From positions 23,327-87,326 of the forward strand of contig NZ_JAFBGA010000023.1 of NCBI RefSeq assembly GCF_016909575.1: DNA of 64,000 bases, given 5' to 3'. Origin of the DNA: Streptomyces sp. HB132. Lineage in GTDB: Bacteria > Actinomycetota > Actinomycetes > Streptomycetales > Streptomycetaceae. The position numbers and the translations under genes are program-made. The number at the start of each line of letters is the position of its first letter. The first letter of the stretch is position 1. The notes beneath the pieces are model-generated. The model ran no database searches and had not been told where the DNA came from. It saw only the letters and a program-made list of their open reading frames with translations. Shown here one piece after another: positions 1 through 8,785 of this stretch.

Positions 1-395
1 AGGTGGTCAGCGGCCACTTCACGTCCGAGGAGACGCTGAAGATCACCCGGGGAGTGCTCGAGGACCTCGGCAAGGAGGGGATCGTCGTCCAGGACTCCCC
101 GGGGTTCATCACCAACCGGGTCCTCATGGTGACCATCAACGAGGCGATCTTCTGCGTCCATGAACAGATCGCCTCGGCCGAGGACGTCGACAAGATGTTC
201 CGCGAGTGCTTCGGCCACAAGATGGGCCCGCTGGAGACCGGCGACCTGATCGGCCTCGACACGATCCTGAATTCCCTCACGGTCCTGTACGAGAGCTTCC
301 GGGACAGCAAGTTCCGCCCGGCCCCGCTGCTCCAGAAGATGGTCGACGCCCGGCTGCTGGGTCGCAAGACCGGCCAGGGCTTCTACACCTACTGA
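1..395 (+). CDS. 3-hydroxyacyl-CoA dehydrogenase family protein, C-terminal part (cut by window edge)
   Basis: Only the last ~130 residues are present. The motif PGFITNRV is the conserved link into the C-terminal helical domain of 3-hydroxyacyl-CoA dehydrogenases, and the end (GRKTGQGFYTY) is the usual family terminus; the NAD-binding Rossmann half lies outside the window. In pathways that build methoxymalonyl- or aminomalonyl-ACP, an enzyme of this family oxidises the hydroxymethyl group of an ACP-bound C3 unit. The carrier protein that follows after 39 bp makes that role likely here. The alternative is an ordinary fatty-acid enzyme, which would not explain the neighbours. Family call firm, role inferred. 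Confidence 0.85.
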   Translation, partial: VVSGHFTSEETLKITRGVLEDLGKEGIVVQDSPGFITNRVLMVTINEAIFCVHEQIASAEDVDKMFRECFGHKMGPLETGDLIGLDTILNSLTVLYESFRDSKFRPAPLLQKMVDARLLGRKTGQGFYTY

Positions 396-434
396 CATCT
401 CCGACCACGGAAACCACGAAGGAGAAACACCAGA

Positions 435-680
435 ATGACGCACGAAGACGCCCGCGCACGGGTCCGCGCATTCCTCACCCCGCAGCTGGCGGGCCGGCCC
501 CTGGCCGACAGCGACGACATATTCGCCCTCGGCTACGTCAACTCCCTCTTCGCGATGCAGCTCGTGCTGTTCCTGGAGAAGGAGTTCGGGTTGAGCCTCG
601 GGCCGGACGACATGGACTTCGACAACTTCCGTACCGTCGACGGCCTCGTCCGCCTGGTCACCTCCAAGGCAGCGGTCTAG
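435..680 (+). CDS. Free-standing acyl carrier protein (extender-unit type)
   Basis: An 81-residue carrier protein. The phosphopantetheine serine is probably Ser37 in GYVNSLFAMQL; NSL in place of the usual DSL, together with DDIFALG just before it, resembles the dedicated carrier proteins of the FkbJ/ZmaD type that hold methoxy-, hydroxy- or aminomalonyl precursors. An AAGGAG ribosome site lies about 10 nt before the ATG. It is co-directional with the dehydrogenase before it and the synthetase-like ligase after it, so all three probably act on one tethered C3 substrate. Which C3 substrate cannot be read from this gene alone. Confidence 0.88.
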   Translation: MTHEDARARVRAFLTPQLAGRPLADSDDIFALGYVNSLFAMQLVLFLEKEFGLSLGPDDMDFDNFRTVDGLVRLVTSKAAV

Positions 681-757
681 GCCCTCTCCCGGCGCGCGAC
701 GGCAATGAGCCGCCGTGCGCCGGGCCCGTTCTCCCCACCGGCGAGGAAGCGATCACC

Positions 758-1966
758 ATGAAGCACCCGAACGACGCCCTGACCCGGATCGAGCTGCAGA
801 GTCCGATCCCCGAGGCGCTGGCCCCCGAGATCGAGCGCCGCCTCTTCTTCGTGTCGCCCGAGATCACCGGCTACGAACTGGTCGTGAAGGACCAGGAGGT
901 GCACGGCGTGGTCCTGCACTCGCCGGAGCCGCTCGATCACGCCGCCCTGACCGTCAAGGTCGACCACATGGTGAACAACGACGTCCGCAGGCAGCGGGTG
1001 ACCCCCGCCAGGTCGGTCTGGACCTCGCCGCACCGGCGCACACCGCAGGGCGACGACATGTTCGACCTCCTCGCGGAGTCCGGAGCGGTGACCGAGGTGG
1101 GCGAGGGCCAGGTGGCTCTCGGAGAGCCCCTGCTCTCCCTGTTCACGTACTTCGACGAGGCCGTCTGCGCATTGCTGGCCGAGGACTTCGACGCCCGGGA
1201 GTACCGGTACCCGACACTGATCCGGACCAGGGCCCTGGAAACGGCCGGATACATGAAGTCCTTCCCGCAGCACCTGATGTTCGTCACCAGGCTGCGCAAC
1301 GACCTCGACGTCTACCGCGACTTCCAGGACTCCTACGCCGTCGACGGACTGACCCCCGGTGCGCTCGACTCCTGCGGGAACGTCGACTACTGCCTGCCGC
1401 CGACGATGTGCTACCACACGTTCCAGCAGTACGGCGGACGCACGCTGGAGGCGGACCGGCTGCACGTCGTGACCTCACGCGGCAAGTCGTTCCGCTTCGA
1501 GGCGGCGTACTCCACGACGCTGGAGCGCCTCTGGGACTTCACCATCCGGGAGATCGTCTTCATGGGCGCCCGGGAAGAAGTCCTGAACTCCCGCGAGGGA
1601 TTCATGCGCAAGGTCTTCGCCTTCGTCGAGGCGCTCGGTATGAGCGGCTTCTGCGAGGTGGGGAACGACCCCTTCTTCTGCGGCACGGACACCTCGGAGC
1701 GCATCTGGTCGCAGCGACTGATGGAACTCAAGTACGAGCTGCGGCTGGACGTCGCCCCGGAGCGGACGATCGCCGTCGGTTCCTTCAACTTCCACGACGA
1801 CCTGTTCGGCAAGGCCTTCGACATCGGACACGGCGCGAACGGCCCGATCCGCAGCGGCTGCGTCGGCTTCGGCCTGGAGCGGCTCGTCTACGCCTTCCTC
1901 TGCCAGTACGGCCTGGACAGCGCAGACTGGCCGGCCCAGGTGCGCTCGGCCGTCGTCGGGAGTTGA
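758..1966 (+). CDS. Zinc-type class II aminoacyl-tRNA-synthetase-like ligase (probable amino acid:carrier protein ligase)
   Basis: 402 residues. The second half has a class II synthetase core: a motif-2-like FTIREIVFMG at about 261-270 and motif 3, SGCVGFGLERLVYAF, at 367-381 with Arg375. Cys218, Glu264 and Cys368 are placed and spaced like the three zinc ligands of the truncated archaeal-type SerRS homologues that charge carrier proteins instead of tRNA (Bradyrhizobium Bll0957 family). EVGNDPFF at 300-307 also recalls that family. There is no tRNA-binding coiled coil, and about 200 N-terminal residues are of unknown role. The gene lies between a free ACP and a PCP-containing protein, so loading of serine, glycine or alanine onto the ACP is the natural guess; the amino acid is not proven. 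The start is the ATG behind GAGGAA, and the stop is 2 bp before the next gene. Confidence 0.8.
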   Translation: MKHPNDALTRIELQSPIPEALAPEIERRLFFVSPEITGYELVVKDQEVHGVVLHSPEPLDHAALTVKVDHMVNNDVRRQRVTPARSVWTSPHRRTPQGDDMFDLLAESGAVTEVGEGQVALGEPLLSLFTYFDEAVCALLAEDFDAREYRYPTLIRTRALETAGYMKSFPQHLMFVTRLRNDLDVYRDFQDSYAVDGLTPGALDSCGNVDYCLPPTMCYHTFQQYGGRTLEADRLHVVTSRGKSFRFEAAYSTTLERLWDFTIREIVFMGAREEVLNSREGFMRKVFAFVEALGMSGFCEVGNDPFFCGTDTSERIWSQRLMELKYELRLDVAPERTIAVGSFNFHDDLFGKAFDIGHGANGPIRSGCVGFGLERLVYAFLCQYGLDSADWPAQVRSAVVGS

Positions 1967-1968
1967 CG

Positions 1969-4605
1969 ATGGACGAGAGCAAGGGCCGTGACCCGCGCAA
2001 CCAGCGGGAGGAAATCCTCTGCGCCGTGTTCGCCCAGGTCCTCGGAGTGGACCAGGTCACCATCGACGATTCCTTCTTCACACTGGGCGGTCACTCCCTG
2101 CTGGCCACCCGCCTCGCCGTCCGGGTCCGGGCGGCCCTGGGGATCGACGTCCCGATGCGTACGGTGTTCGAGGCCCCGACCGTCGCCCAGCTCGCCGAGC
2201 GACTGGAGAGCGGCTCCGGCAGCAGGCGTCCGGCCCTGCGCCGGTTCGACAGCCCGGAGCAGATCCCGCTCTCGCAGACCCAGCGCCGGCTGTGGTTCCT
2301 GAACCGGCTGCACGGCGCGGCGGGGCACTACAACATGCCCATCGCCTACCGGCTGCGCGGCGAGCTCGACGTCCCCGCCCTGCGGCGTGCCCTCGACGAC
2401 CTGGTGACCCGGCACGAGAGCCTGCGCACGGCCTATCCGGACTGGGACGGGCAGCCACAGCAGATCGTCCTCGACCCGGACGAGGCCCCGGTCGAACTGC
2501 CGGTCACCGCTCTCACGGAGGCGGAGCTGCCAAAGGCCCTGAGCGAGGAGGCCGCCTATGCCTTCGACCTCACCGCCGAGACGGTGCTGCGCTGCCACCT
2601 GTTCCGGCTGGGCACCGACGAGCACGTGCTGCTGCTGACGATCCACCACATCGCCTGTGACGGCTGGTCACTGGCCCCGCTCAACCGGGATCTGGCGTGC
2701 GCGTACTCCGCACACCGCAGCGGTGAGCAGCCGGACTGGGACGAACTTCCCCTCCAGTACGCCGACTACACGCTCTGGCAGAACGAACTCCTGGGCGACG
2801 AGGACGACCCGAACAGCCTCCTCAACCGGGAGACGGCGTTCTGGCGCGCGGAACTGGAGGGGTTGAGCGACCGGCTGCGGATCGACGCGGCCGCCCCCCG
2901 GCCGGACACCCCCTCCCACCGGGGCGGCCGGGTCGCCACCCGGATTCCGCAGCCGACCCACCAGGCGCTGCAGCAGTTGGCGCGGGAGACCGGCACCAGC
3001 GTGTTCATGGTCGTACAGGCGGCCCTCGCGGCCCTGCTCACCCGGCGGGGGGCCGGAACCGACATCGCCATCGGCATCCCCACCGCGGGGCGCGGCGACG
3101 AGGCACTCGACGACCTCGTCGGCTTCTTCGTCAACACCCTGGTACTGCGGACCAGGACCGACAGCGACCCCACCTTCCGGGAGCTGCTGTCCCGGGTTCG
3201 CAGCACGGACCTGGCGGCCTTCGCCCACCAGGACGTGCCGTTCGACCACCTCGTGCAGGCTCTCAATCCTCCTCGTTCGCCCGCCTGGCACCCGCTGATC
3301 CAGGTGATGCTCGCATTCCAGAACAACGCGATCGCCGAACTCGACATGCCCGGCCTCGCCGTGCGCGCCGAGCATGTGGACGAGGGGATCACACGCTTCG
3401 ACCTGCGCTTCGAGCTGTTCGAGCGCTTCGCCGACCGTCGGACGCCGGCCGGTATCGACGCCAGCCTCACCTACGCTCTCGACCTGTTCACGCCCGCGGA
3501 CGCCGAGCGGCTGACGCAGGATTTCACCGACCTGCTGAAGGTGGTGGCCACCGCTCCGCAGCTGCGGCTCAGCGAACTCGACCGGGCGCCCGTCCACGAA
3601 CCGGACCGGGCCCGGCCCGCCGAGTCCGCGCCCTCCACCGAGAGCGCGCTGCGGGCGGCTTTCGTCTGTTCCCCCTACGGCCAGCAGTGGGTCGGCATGG
3701 GGCGGACGCTGTTCCGCGCCGAACCCGCTTTCCGCACCGTCCTCGAGGAGTGCGACAGGGAACTCGCCCGGCACACGGGCTGGTCGCTGGTGCACGAGCT
3801 CTTCCTCGACGAACCGGAAGCCAGGACGGGTGACGTCGGGGTCATGCAGCCCATCACCTTCGCCGTGCAGGTGGGCATCGCCCGCTGGCTGGAGTCCAAG
3901 GGTGTCCTGCCGTCCGCCGTCGCGGGCCACAGCATCGGCGAGATCGCCGCCTGCGTCATCGCAGGCATACTCGACATCCCCGACGCGGCCCGGCTCGTCC
4001 ACCACTACAGCGACCAGCAGCGCCGGGTGGCGGGCCCGACCTGTGGCATGGCGGCGTTCGAACTTTCCGCGGCCGATCTCACCCCGCACCTTCGCGAAGG
4101 TGTCTCCGTCGCCGCCCGCAACGGACCCAGGACCACCATCCTGGCCGGCGAGCGCTCCGTCCTCGAGGCCATCGTCTCCGAACTCCAGGACCGCGACGTC
4201 CTGTGCGCGATGGTCCGCGTCGACCTGCCCGCCCACAGCGCGGCCATCGACCCGATCATGGCCGACCTCGAACGCGCCGTCGGCACCCTGACTCCCAAGC
4301 CCGGCCGCATCCCGATGGTGTCCTCGGTGACGGGCGAGGAGCTCGACTGGCAGCAGGCGACCGCCGGCTACTTCGCCCGCAACCTCCGCCACCCCGTCCT
4401 CCTCGCCGACGCAGTCGGCCGCCTGCTGCGCGAGAACGACGTCCTGGTCGAGATCAGCGCCCATCCGGTACTCGCCCCCGCACTCCAGCAGAGCGTCGAC
4501 GACTCCGCCACCGACGCCACAGTCGTGACGACCATGCGACGGGGTGACGACGACCGCAGGGGTCTGCTCGACGCGCTGCGCACGCTGCAAGGCCTCGGGG
4601 TGTGA
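1969..4605 (+). CDS. PCP-C-AT megasynthase (no adenylation or ketosynthase domain)
   Basis: 878 residues with three domains. A peptidyl carrier domain comes first (TLGGHSLLATRL, Ser43). A condensation domain follows at ~100-550 with an intact HHIACDG at 226-232. Last is a polyketide-type acyltransferase at ~563-860 with GHSIGE (Ser655) and catalytic His756 in LPAHS, which is neither the YASH of methylmalonyl nor the HAFH of malonyl enzymes. No adenylation, ketosynthase or C-terminal carrier domain is present. The PCP must therefore be loaded in trans. The AT may transfer the unit made on the adjacent free ACP, as the stand-alone AT does in zwittermicin-type systems. The gene starts 2 bp after the ligase stop and is probably translationally coupled. 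Domain calls firm; substrate unknown. Confidence 0.9.
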   Translation: MDESKGRDPRNQREEILCAVFAQVLGVDQVTIDDSFFTLGGHSLLATRLAVRVRAALGIDVPMRTVFEAPTVAQLAERLESGSGSRRPALRRFDSPEQIPLSQTQRRLWFLNRLHGAAGHYNMPIAYRLRGELDVPALRRALDDLVTRHESLRTAYPDWDGQPQQIVLDPDEAPVELPVTALTEAELPKALSEEAAYAFDLTAETVLRCHLFRLGTDEHVLLLTIHHIACDGWSLAPLNRDLACAYSAHRSGEQPDWDELPLQYADYTLWQNELLGDEDDPNSLLNRETAFWRAELEGLSDRLRIDAAAPRPDTPSHRGGRVATRIPQPTHQALQQLARETGTSVFMVVQAALAALLTRRGAGTDIAIGIPTAGRGDEALDDLVGFFVNTLVLRTRTDSDPTFRELLSRVRSTDLAAFAHQDVPFDHLVQALNPPRSPAWHPLIQVMLAFQNNAIAELDMPGLAVRAEHVDEGITRFDLRFELFERFADRRTPAGIDASLTYALDLFTPADAERLTQDFTDLLKVVATAPQLRLSELDRAPVHEPDRARPAESAPSTESALRAAFVCSPYGQQWVGMGRTLFRAEPAFRTVLEECDRELARHTGWSLVHELFLDEPEARTGDVGVMQPITFAVQVGIARWLESKGVLPSAVAGHSIGEIAACVIAGILDIPDAARLVHHYSDQQRRVAGPTCGMAAFELSAADLTPHLREGVSVAARNGPRTTILAGERSVLEAIVSELQDRDVLCAMVRVDLPAHSAAIDPIMADLERAVGTLTPKPGRIPMVSSVTGEELDWQQATAGYFARNLRHPVLLADAVGRLLRENDVLVEISAHPVLAPALQQSVDDSATDATVVTTMRRGDDDRRGLLDALRTLQGLGV

Positions 4606-4663
4606 ACGGACGCCTCCGACAGGGGCGCCCGGTCGGTGAGAACAGCCGGAAAGGACGATCCGT

Positions 4664-5233
4664 GTGAGTGAACATCCCAGGACCCCGTCGTCGCCACTGG
4701 CACGGCTCGTCGCCGACATCCGCGCGGCCCTGCGGGCGGGTGGAACCGACGATCCGGAGCACAGCGGACGGCGCGTCGCCGCAGCCGTCGCCCCCCACCT
4801 CCGGGGCGAAGGCCTCCTGACACCGGAGCAGCTGGAGCCGGACCCGCGCTCGTACAGGCAACGCATCCTGCATGTGGAGCCCGGCGGAACCTTCTCCGTC
4901 GTCGCGCTCGTGTGGCTGCCCGGGCAGCGGACAGCCATACACGACCATGTCTCCTGGTGCGTGACGGGCACCTATGTCGGAGCTGAGGAAGAGGTCCGCT
5001 ACCGGCTCGTGGAGGACGAGGAGAAGCCCGGTCTCGTCCCCGTCGCCGTCACGACGAACAAGGCCGAAGCGGTCGACTACATCGTCCCGCCCGGCGACAT
5101 CCACGAAGTCCGGAACTCGGCCGAGTGCACCACCGTGTCCATCCATGTGTACGGAGCCGACGTGGGCAGCCTCGGCTCCAGCATCCGGCGCACCTACGAC
5201 CTTCCGGTGAGGTCGGCCGAAGAAGTCACCTGA
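4664..5233 (+). CDS. Cysteine-dioxygenase-family cupin (thiol dioxygenase-like)
   Basis: 189 residues with a cupin core typical of thiol dioxygenases. HDH at 93-95 and His147 (GDIHEVRN) form the likely three-histidine iron site, and Cys99 follows in SWCVTG, close to where the Cys-Tyr crosslink cysteine sits in mammalian cysteine dioxygenase. Family members oxidise cysteine or 3-mercaptopropionate to the sulfinate with O2. It is the last gene of the left plus-strand operon, 58 bp after the megasynthase, and begins with GTG. A substrate tethered to a carrier protein or a non-thiol substrate is possible in this setting. Fold call good, substrate open. Confidence 0.78.
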   Translation: MSEHPRTPSSPLARLVADIRAALRAGGTDDPEHSGRRVAAAVAPHLRGEGLLTPEQLEPDPRSYRQRILHVEPGGTFSVVALVWLPGQRTAIHDHVSWCVTGTYVGAEEEVRYRLVEDEEKPGLVPVAVTTNKAEAVDYIVPPGDIHEVRNSAECTTVSIHVYGADVGSLGSSIRRTYDLPVRSAEEVT

Positions 5234-5274
5234 GGCCGCGGTCGCCCCGGTAGGGGAGTCGCCGTGGGAACGAC

Positions 5275-5326
5275 GGAAGGGGGCCCCGAGGCCATCGCCA
5301 TCGCGATGACCTCGGGGCCCCCTTCC
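5275..5326. terminator. Two-way rho-independent-type terminator
   Basis: A perfect 17-bp inverted repeat (GGAAGGGGGCCCCGAGG at 5275-5291, its complement at 5310-5326) encloses an 18-nt loop that is itself partly self-complementary (CATCGCGATG). It lies between two genes that converge, so it can stop transcription from both sides. There is no clear U-tract, as is common in streptomycetes. Confidence 0.85.
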
Positions 5327-5359
5327 GCGCGCTTCGCCGTCTCCCGGGCTGACCGGCCC

Positions 5360-8300
5360 TCAGCGGTCGCCTGGCCGGCGGCCACCGGAGAGCAGAGCGG
5401 CGAGCCGTGGCCCGATCCGGTCGAGTGCCCGCCGCGACATCATCTCCCCGTGGCCGCAGTCCAGTTGCCACGTCCGGATCCGTCCGGTGACGTACGGGGC
5501 CCAGTCGTCCGGCCCGGGGGCTCCCTCGCCCCTGCCTTCCGTGGCGGTCCAGAGCAGGAGATCGCCGTCGAACACCGTCGGGCGGAAGGCGTGCGCAAGG
5601 CCGACGTTGCTCCTGAACACCCGTGCCATGGCGTCGACCTGCTCCTGCTCCAGGCCCGCGAGCACACTGTCGTCCGCTCCCGGCGCCGAGTCGCCGCCGC
5701 CCAGGGACTCGAGCAGCTCACGCAGTCCTGAGGCCGAGTTCAGGACGGGCTCGGCTCGGTGATGCAGGGGGTACGAGTCGAGCAGCGCCAGCAGGGCCAC
5801 CTTCTCACCGGCAGACTGGAGCCGGGTAGCGATCGCCTGCGCCAGGAGGCCGCCGAACGACCAGCCGAGCAGATGGTAGGGGCCGGCGGGCTGGACGGCC
5901 CGGATCCGGCGGACACAGTTCTCCGCCAACTCCTCGACGTCCGCCGCGGGATCGGCTCCGGTCAGCCCGTTGTCCTGGAGGGCGTACACGGGCCGGTCGC
6001 TCTCGGTGAACCGCAGCAGACCCGAGTAGACCCATCCGACCCCGGCCGCCGGATACACGCAGAACAACGGCGGCAGGGCGCCGCCGGTGCGAAGCGGCAG
6101 GATGCCCGAGAGCGGATCTCCGCCGGGGCCGCGGGCCAGCAGCTCCGCGAAGGCGGCCACGGTCGGGGCCTCGAACAGGCTCCGAACGGTCAGGGCGGTA
6201 CCCAGCGCCTCGCGGATCCGGGCCACCAGGCGGATCGCGTCGAACGAGTTGCCTCCCAGCCGGAAGAAGTCGTCGTGGACGCCCGTGCCGGGTACGCCGA
6301 GGACATCTGCGAACAACGCGCAGAGCAGTTCCTCGGCAGCGTCGCGCGGGGCGACCGGCATCCCGGCGGGGCGGATCCGGGGCGCCGGCAGCGCCGCGCG
6401 GTCGAGCTTGCCGTTGGCCGTCAGAGGCAGCTCGTCGACGATCACGAAGTGGTCGGGCACCATCTGGGCGGGCAGCCGGAGTGCCGCCTCCCGCCGCACG
6501 TCCTCGATGTACAGGTCGGGGGCGGACCAGTCCGGAGCGCGGTACGCCGGTGCGACGCCCGCCCCCCGGGCGGGCGCGGGCCGCTGGGGCAGACCGTCGC
6601 GGAACGCATGGACGGTGACCAGGCCGGTGTCCGAGAGCATCCGCAGCCCGTCCACGGTGACCCGGTATCCCCGCTCCTCCAAGTGGTCCCGGACCCATCG
6701 GAGTCGCCCCGACGTGTCGTGCACCTCGATCACCAGCTGGCTGACCAGGTCCCAGTGCTCGTCGCGGAGTCCGAGCAGGACCTCGCGTTCGCTCTTCTCC
6801 GCGTCGATCTTGAGCAGGTCGATGCGTTCGACACCGGTCTCGTCGATCACGTCCGACAGCGTGCGCAGATCGCAGGTCACATCGACGTGCCGCAGCCGTT
6901 CGGTGAGCAGACTGTCGAGATCCTCCTCCTCCGAACCGCCTCGGGGGAGAGCCTCGCGTGCAGGTCGCTCGTTGCGGACGAAGGCATCCAGGACATGGCG
7001 CTCCTCGCCGATGTCACCGAACCGCCCCGACATGATCGACATCTGTGGGTAGTACGTGAACGATGCCGTCCCCGACGCCTCGGCGAGGCCGCACGCGAAG
7101 AGCCTGGCGTCGACCCCGTGCAGCCGGGTGTTCAGCTCGAGCATCCGGAACAACTGCGGTATCGGCTCGAACGAGTAGACCACGCTGTCGGGACAGGAAC
7201 GGGCGACGAAGAGTGAGAAGAACCCGATGTGGGCGCCGACGTCGAAGACGCAGGCCCCGCTCTCCGGCAACACGACCCCGTGCCGCAGATACTCGTCCTG
7301 CTCGAAGATCTCGCGGTACAGGAAGTCCGTCTCCGCCCGGTTGGGTCCTGCGACGGCCATCCCGTTGGGCAGCGTGTGCAGTTCCTCCCGGTCGACCAGA
7401 CCGGCCTCCTCGAGACGGCACAGGTTGCGCAGTGCGCCGGCTCCGTCGAAAGCCGGTACGAGGTAGCCGGTCAGGCGCGTCTCGCCGGCCTCGTCGGGCA
7501 CTGCGGTGACCACCGCTTCGGCGACCGCGTCGTGACGGACCAACGCCGCCTCGACCTCGCCGAGTTCGATGCGTACGCCTCCCACCTTGACCTGGTGGTC
7601 GTCACGGCCGGCGTAGTGCAGGACCCCGTCGGTGTCCCACCGGGCGAGATCGCCGGTGCGGTACATCCGGCTGCCGTCGGGGCCGTACGGATCGGGGACG
7701 AAGCGCTCCGCGGTCGTTCCCGGCCGGTTGACGTAGCCCCGGGCGAGCTGGAGGCCCGATATGTAGAGCTCGCCCGTCACCCCGGGCGCGACCCGGCGCA
7801 GATCCGCGTCCAGGACGTGCAGCACGGTGTTCAGGACCGGGGCTCCGATAGGAACCGGGCCCGGCGGGTCGCCGGGGCGACAGCGCCAGTAGGACACGTC
7901 CACCGCCGCCTCGGTGGGCCCGTAGAGATTGTGCAGTTCGGCATCCAGGACGCGGAAGAACCGCGACCGCAGCTCACCGGAGAGCGCCTCGCCGCTCGCG
8001 AACACCCGGCGCAGTGAGGTGCACCCGGCCGCGCCGGGCTCCTCGACGAAGAGCCGCAGCATGGACGGCACGAAGTGCACGGTCGTGATCCCCTGCGACC
8101 GGATCAACCCGGCGAGACAGGCGGGATCACGGTGTGCGTCCGGCTCGGCCAGGACAAGGCGGGCGCCGACGCACAACGGCCAGAAGAACTCCCACACGGA
8201 CACGTCGAATCCGGCGGGTGTCTTCTGCAGGACGCGGTCCTCGTGGTCCAGCGGGTACTCGGCCTGCATCCAGCGCAGCCGGTTGACGATGGCCTCGTGG

Positions 8301-8785
8301 GAGACGGCCACTCCCTTGGGCCGGCCGGTGGATCCCGAGGTGTAGATGACGTAGGCGAGGTCCGACGGGTGGGGGGAGCGGAGTTCGTACTCCGCCGCCG
8401 CGAGCCCGTCCTTCTCCGACAGCCGCCGGACGTCCTCGACACCGACGGTCAGCAACGGCCGGGCGTCCTCGGCCATCATCCGTACCCGTTCGGCGGGCAG
8501 CAGCGGGTCGACGGGCAGATAGGCGGCGCCCGCCTTGTGCACGGCGTACAGGGCGACCACCAGTTCCACGGAGCGCGGCGCCGAGACCGCCACGACCGCC
8601 CCGGGCCCCGCGCCCTTGGCCACCAGCGACCGTGCCATCCGGTGTGCCCGGGCGTCCAGTTCGGCGTATGTCATGGAATCGTCCCCGGACACCAGCGCCA
8701 CGGCGTCGGGCGTGCGGGCCACCTGGGCCGCGAACAGATCCGGCAGGGTCTCTGCCGCCATGTCGTGAGCCGGTGTGTCGCTCAT
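5360..8785 (-). CDS. NRPS: adenylation domain (serine code) interrupted by FkbM-type methyltransferase, then PCP and thioesterase
   Basis: 1141 residues, no condensation domain. The adenylation core starts near residue 15 and closely follows the serine domain of EntF. Reading the selectivity positions (FDVSVWEFFW, VHFVPSML, VFASGEAL, LYGPTEAAVDV, NGK) gives DVWHFSLVDK, the serine code. After motif a8 (RIELGEVEAAL, ~404-414) the domain is broken by an FkbM-family methyltransferase at ~485-700 (VFDVGAHIGFFSLF; LLKIDAEKSE), then resumes with a9 (LPAQMVP, ~770) and a10 (NGKLDR). A PCP (LGGNS, Ser847) and a type I thioesterase (GWSFGG, Ser976; CGHGE) finish it. The layout recalls KtzH, which makes O-methylserine. 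Start: ATG 16 nt after AAGGGGAAG. Upstream condensation is probably supplied by the separate C proteins of the cluster. Confidence 0.93.
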   Translation of the reverse strand: MSDTPAHDMAAETLPDLFAAQVARTPDAVALVSGDDSMTYAELDARAHRMARSLVAKGAGPGAVVAVSAPRSVELVVALYAVHKAGAAYLPVDPLLPAERVRMMAEDARPLLTVGVEDVRRLSEKDGLAAAEYELRSPHPSDLAYVIYTSGSTGRPKGVAVSHEAIVNRLRWMQAEYPLDHEDRVLQKTPAGFDVSVWEFFWPLCVGARLVLAEPDAHRDPACLAGLIRSQGITTVHFVPSMLRLFVEEPGAAGCTSLRRVFASGEALSGELRSRFFRVLDAELHNLYGPTEAAVDVSYWRCRPGDPPGPVPIGAPVLNTVLHVLDADLRRVAPGVTGELYISGLQLARGYVNRPGTTAERFVPDPYGPDGSRMYRTGDLARWDTDGVLHYAGRDDHQVKVGGVRIELGEVEAALVRHDAVAEAVVTAVPDEAGETRLTGYLVPAFDGAGALRNLCRLEEAGLVDREELHTLPNGMAVAGPNRAETDFLYREIFEQDEYLRHGVVLPESGACVFDVGAHIGFFSLFVARSCPDSVVYSFEPIPQLFRMLELNTRLHGVDARLFACGLAEASGTASFTYYPQMSIMSGRFGDIGEERHVLDAFVRNERPAREALPRGGSEEEDLDSLLTERLRHVDVTCDLRTLSDVIDETGVERIDLLKIDAEKSEREVLLGLRDEHWDLVSQLVIEVHDTSGRLRWVRDHLEERGYRVTVDGLRMLSDTGLVTVHAFRDGLPQRPAPARGAGVAPAYRAPDWSAPDLYIEDVRREAALRLPAQMVPDHFVIVDELPLTANGKLDRAALPAPRIRPAGMPVAPRDAAEELLCALFADVLGVPGTGVHDDFFRLGGNSFDAIRLVARIREALGTALTVRSLFEAPTVAAFAELLARGPGGDPLSGILPLRTGGALPPLFCVYPAAGVGWVYSGLLRFTESDRPVYALQDNGLTGADPAADVEELAENCVRRIRAVQPAGPYHLLGWSFGGLLAQAIATRLQSAGEKVALLALLDSYPLHHRAEPVLNSASGLRELLESLGGGDSAPGADDSVLAGLEQEQVDAMARVFRSNVGLAHAFRPTVFDGDLLLWTATEGRGEGAPGPDDWAPYVTGRIRTWQLDCGHGEMMSRRALDRIGPRLAALLSGGRRPGDR

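Noticed and set aside
2668..4971. A very long open frame on the minus strand opposite the PCP-C-AT gene
   Set aside because: It lies exactly antisense to a gene with clear catalytic motifs, and its translation is low-complexity (Gly, Arg, Val, Glu) with no domain, the usual mirror frame of high-GC coding DNA.
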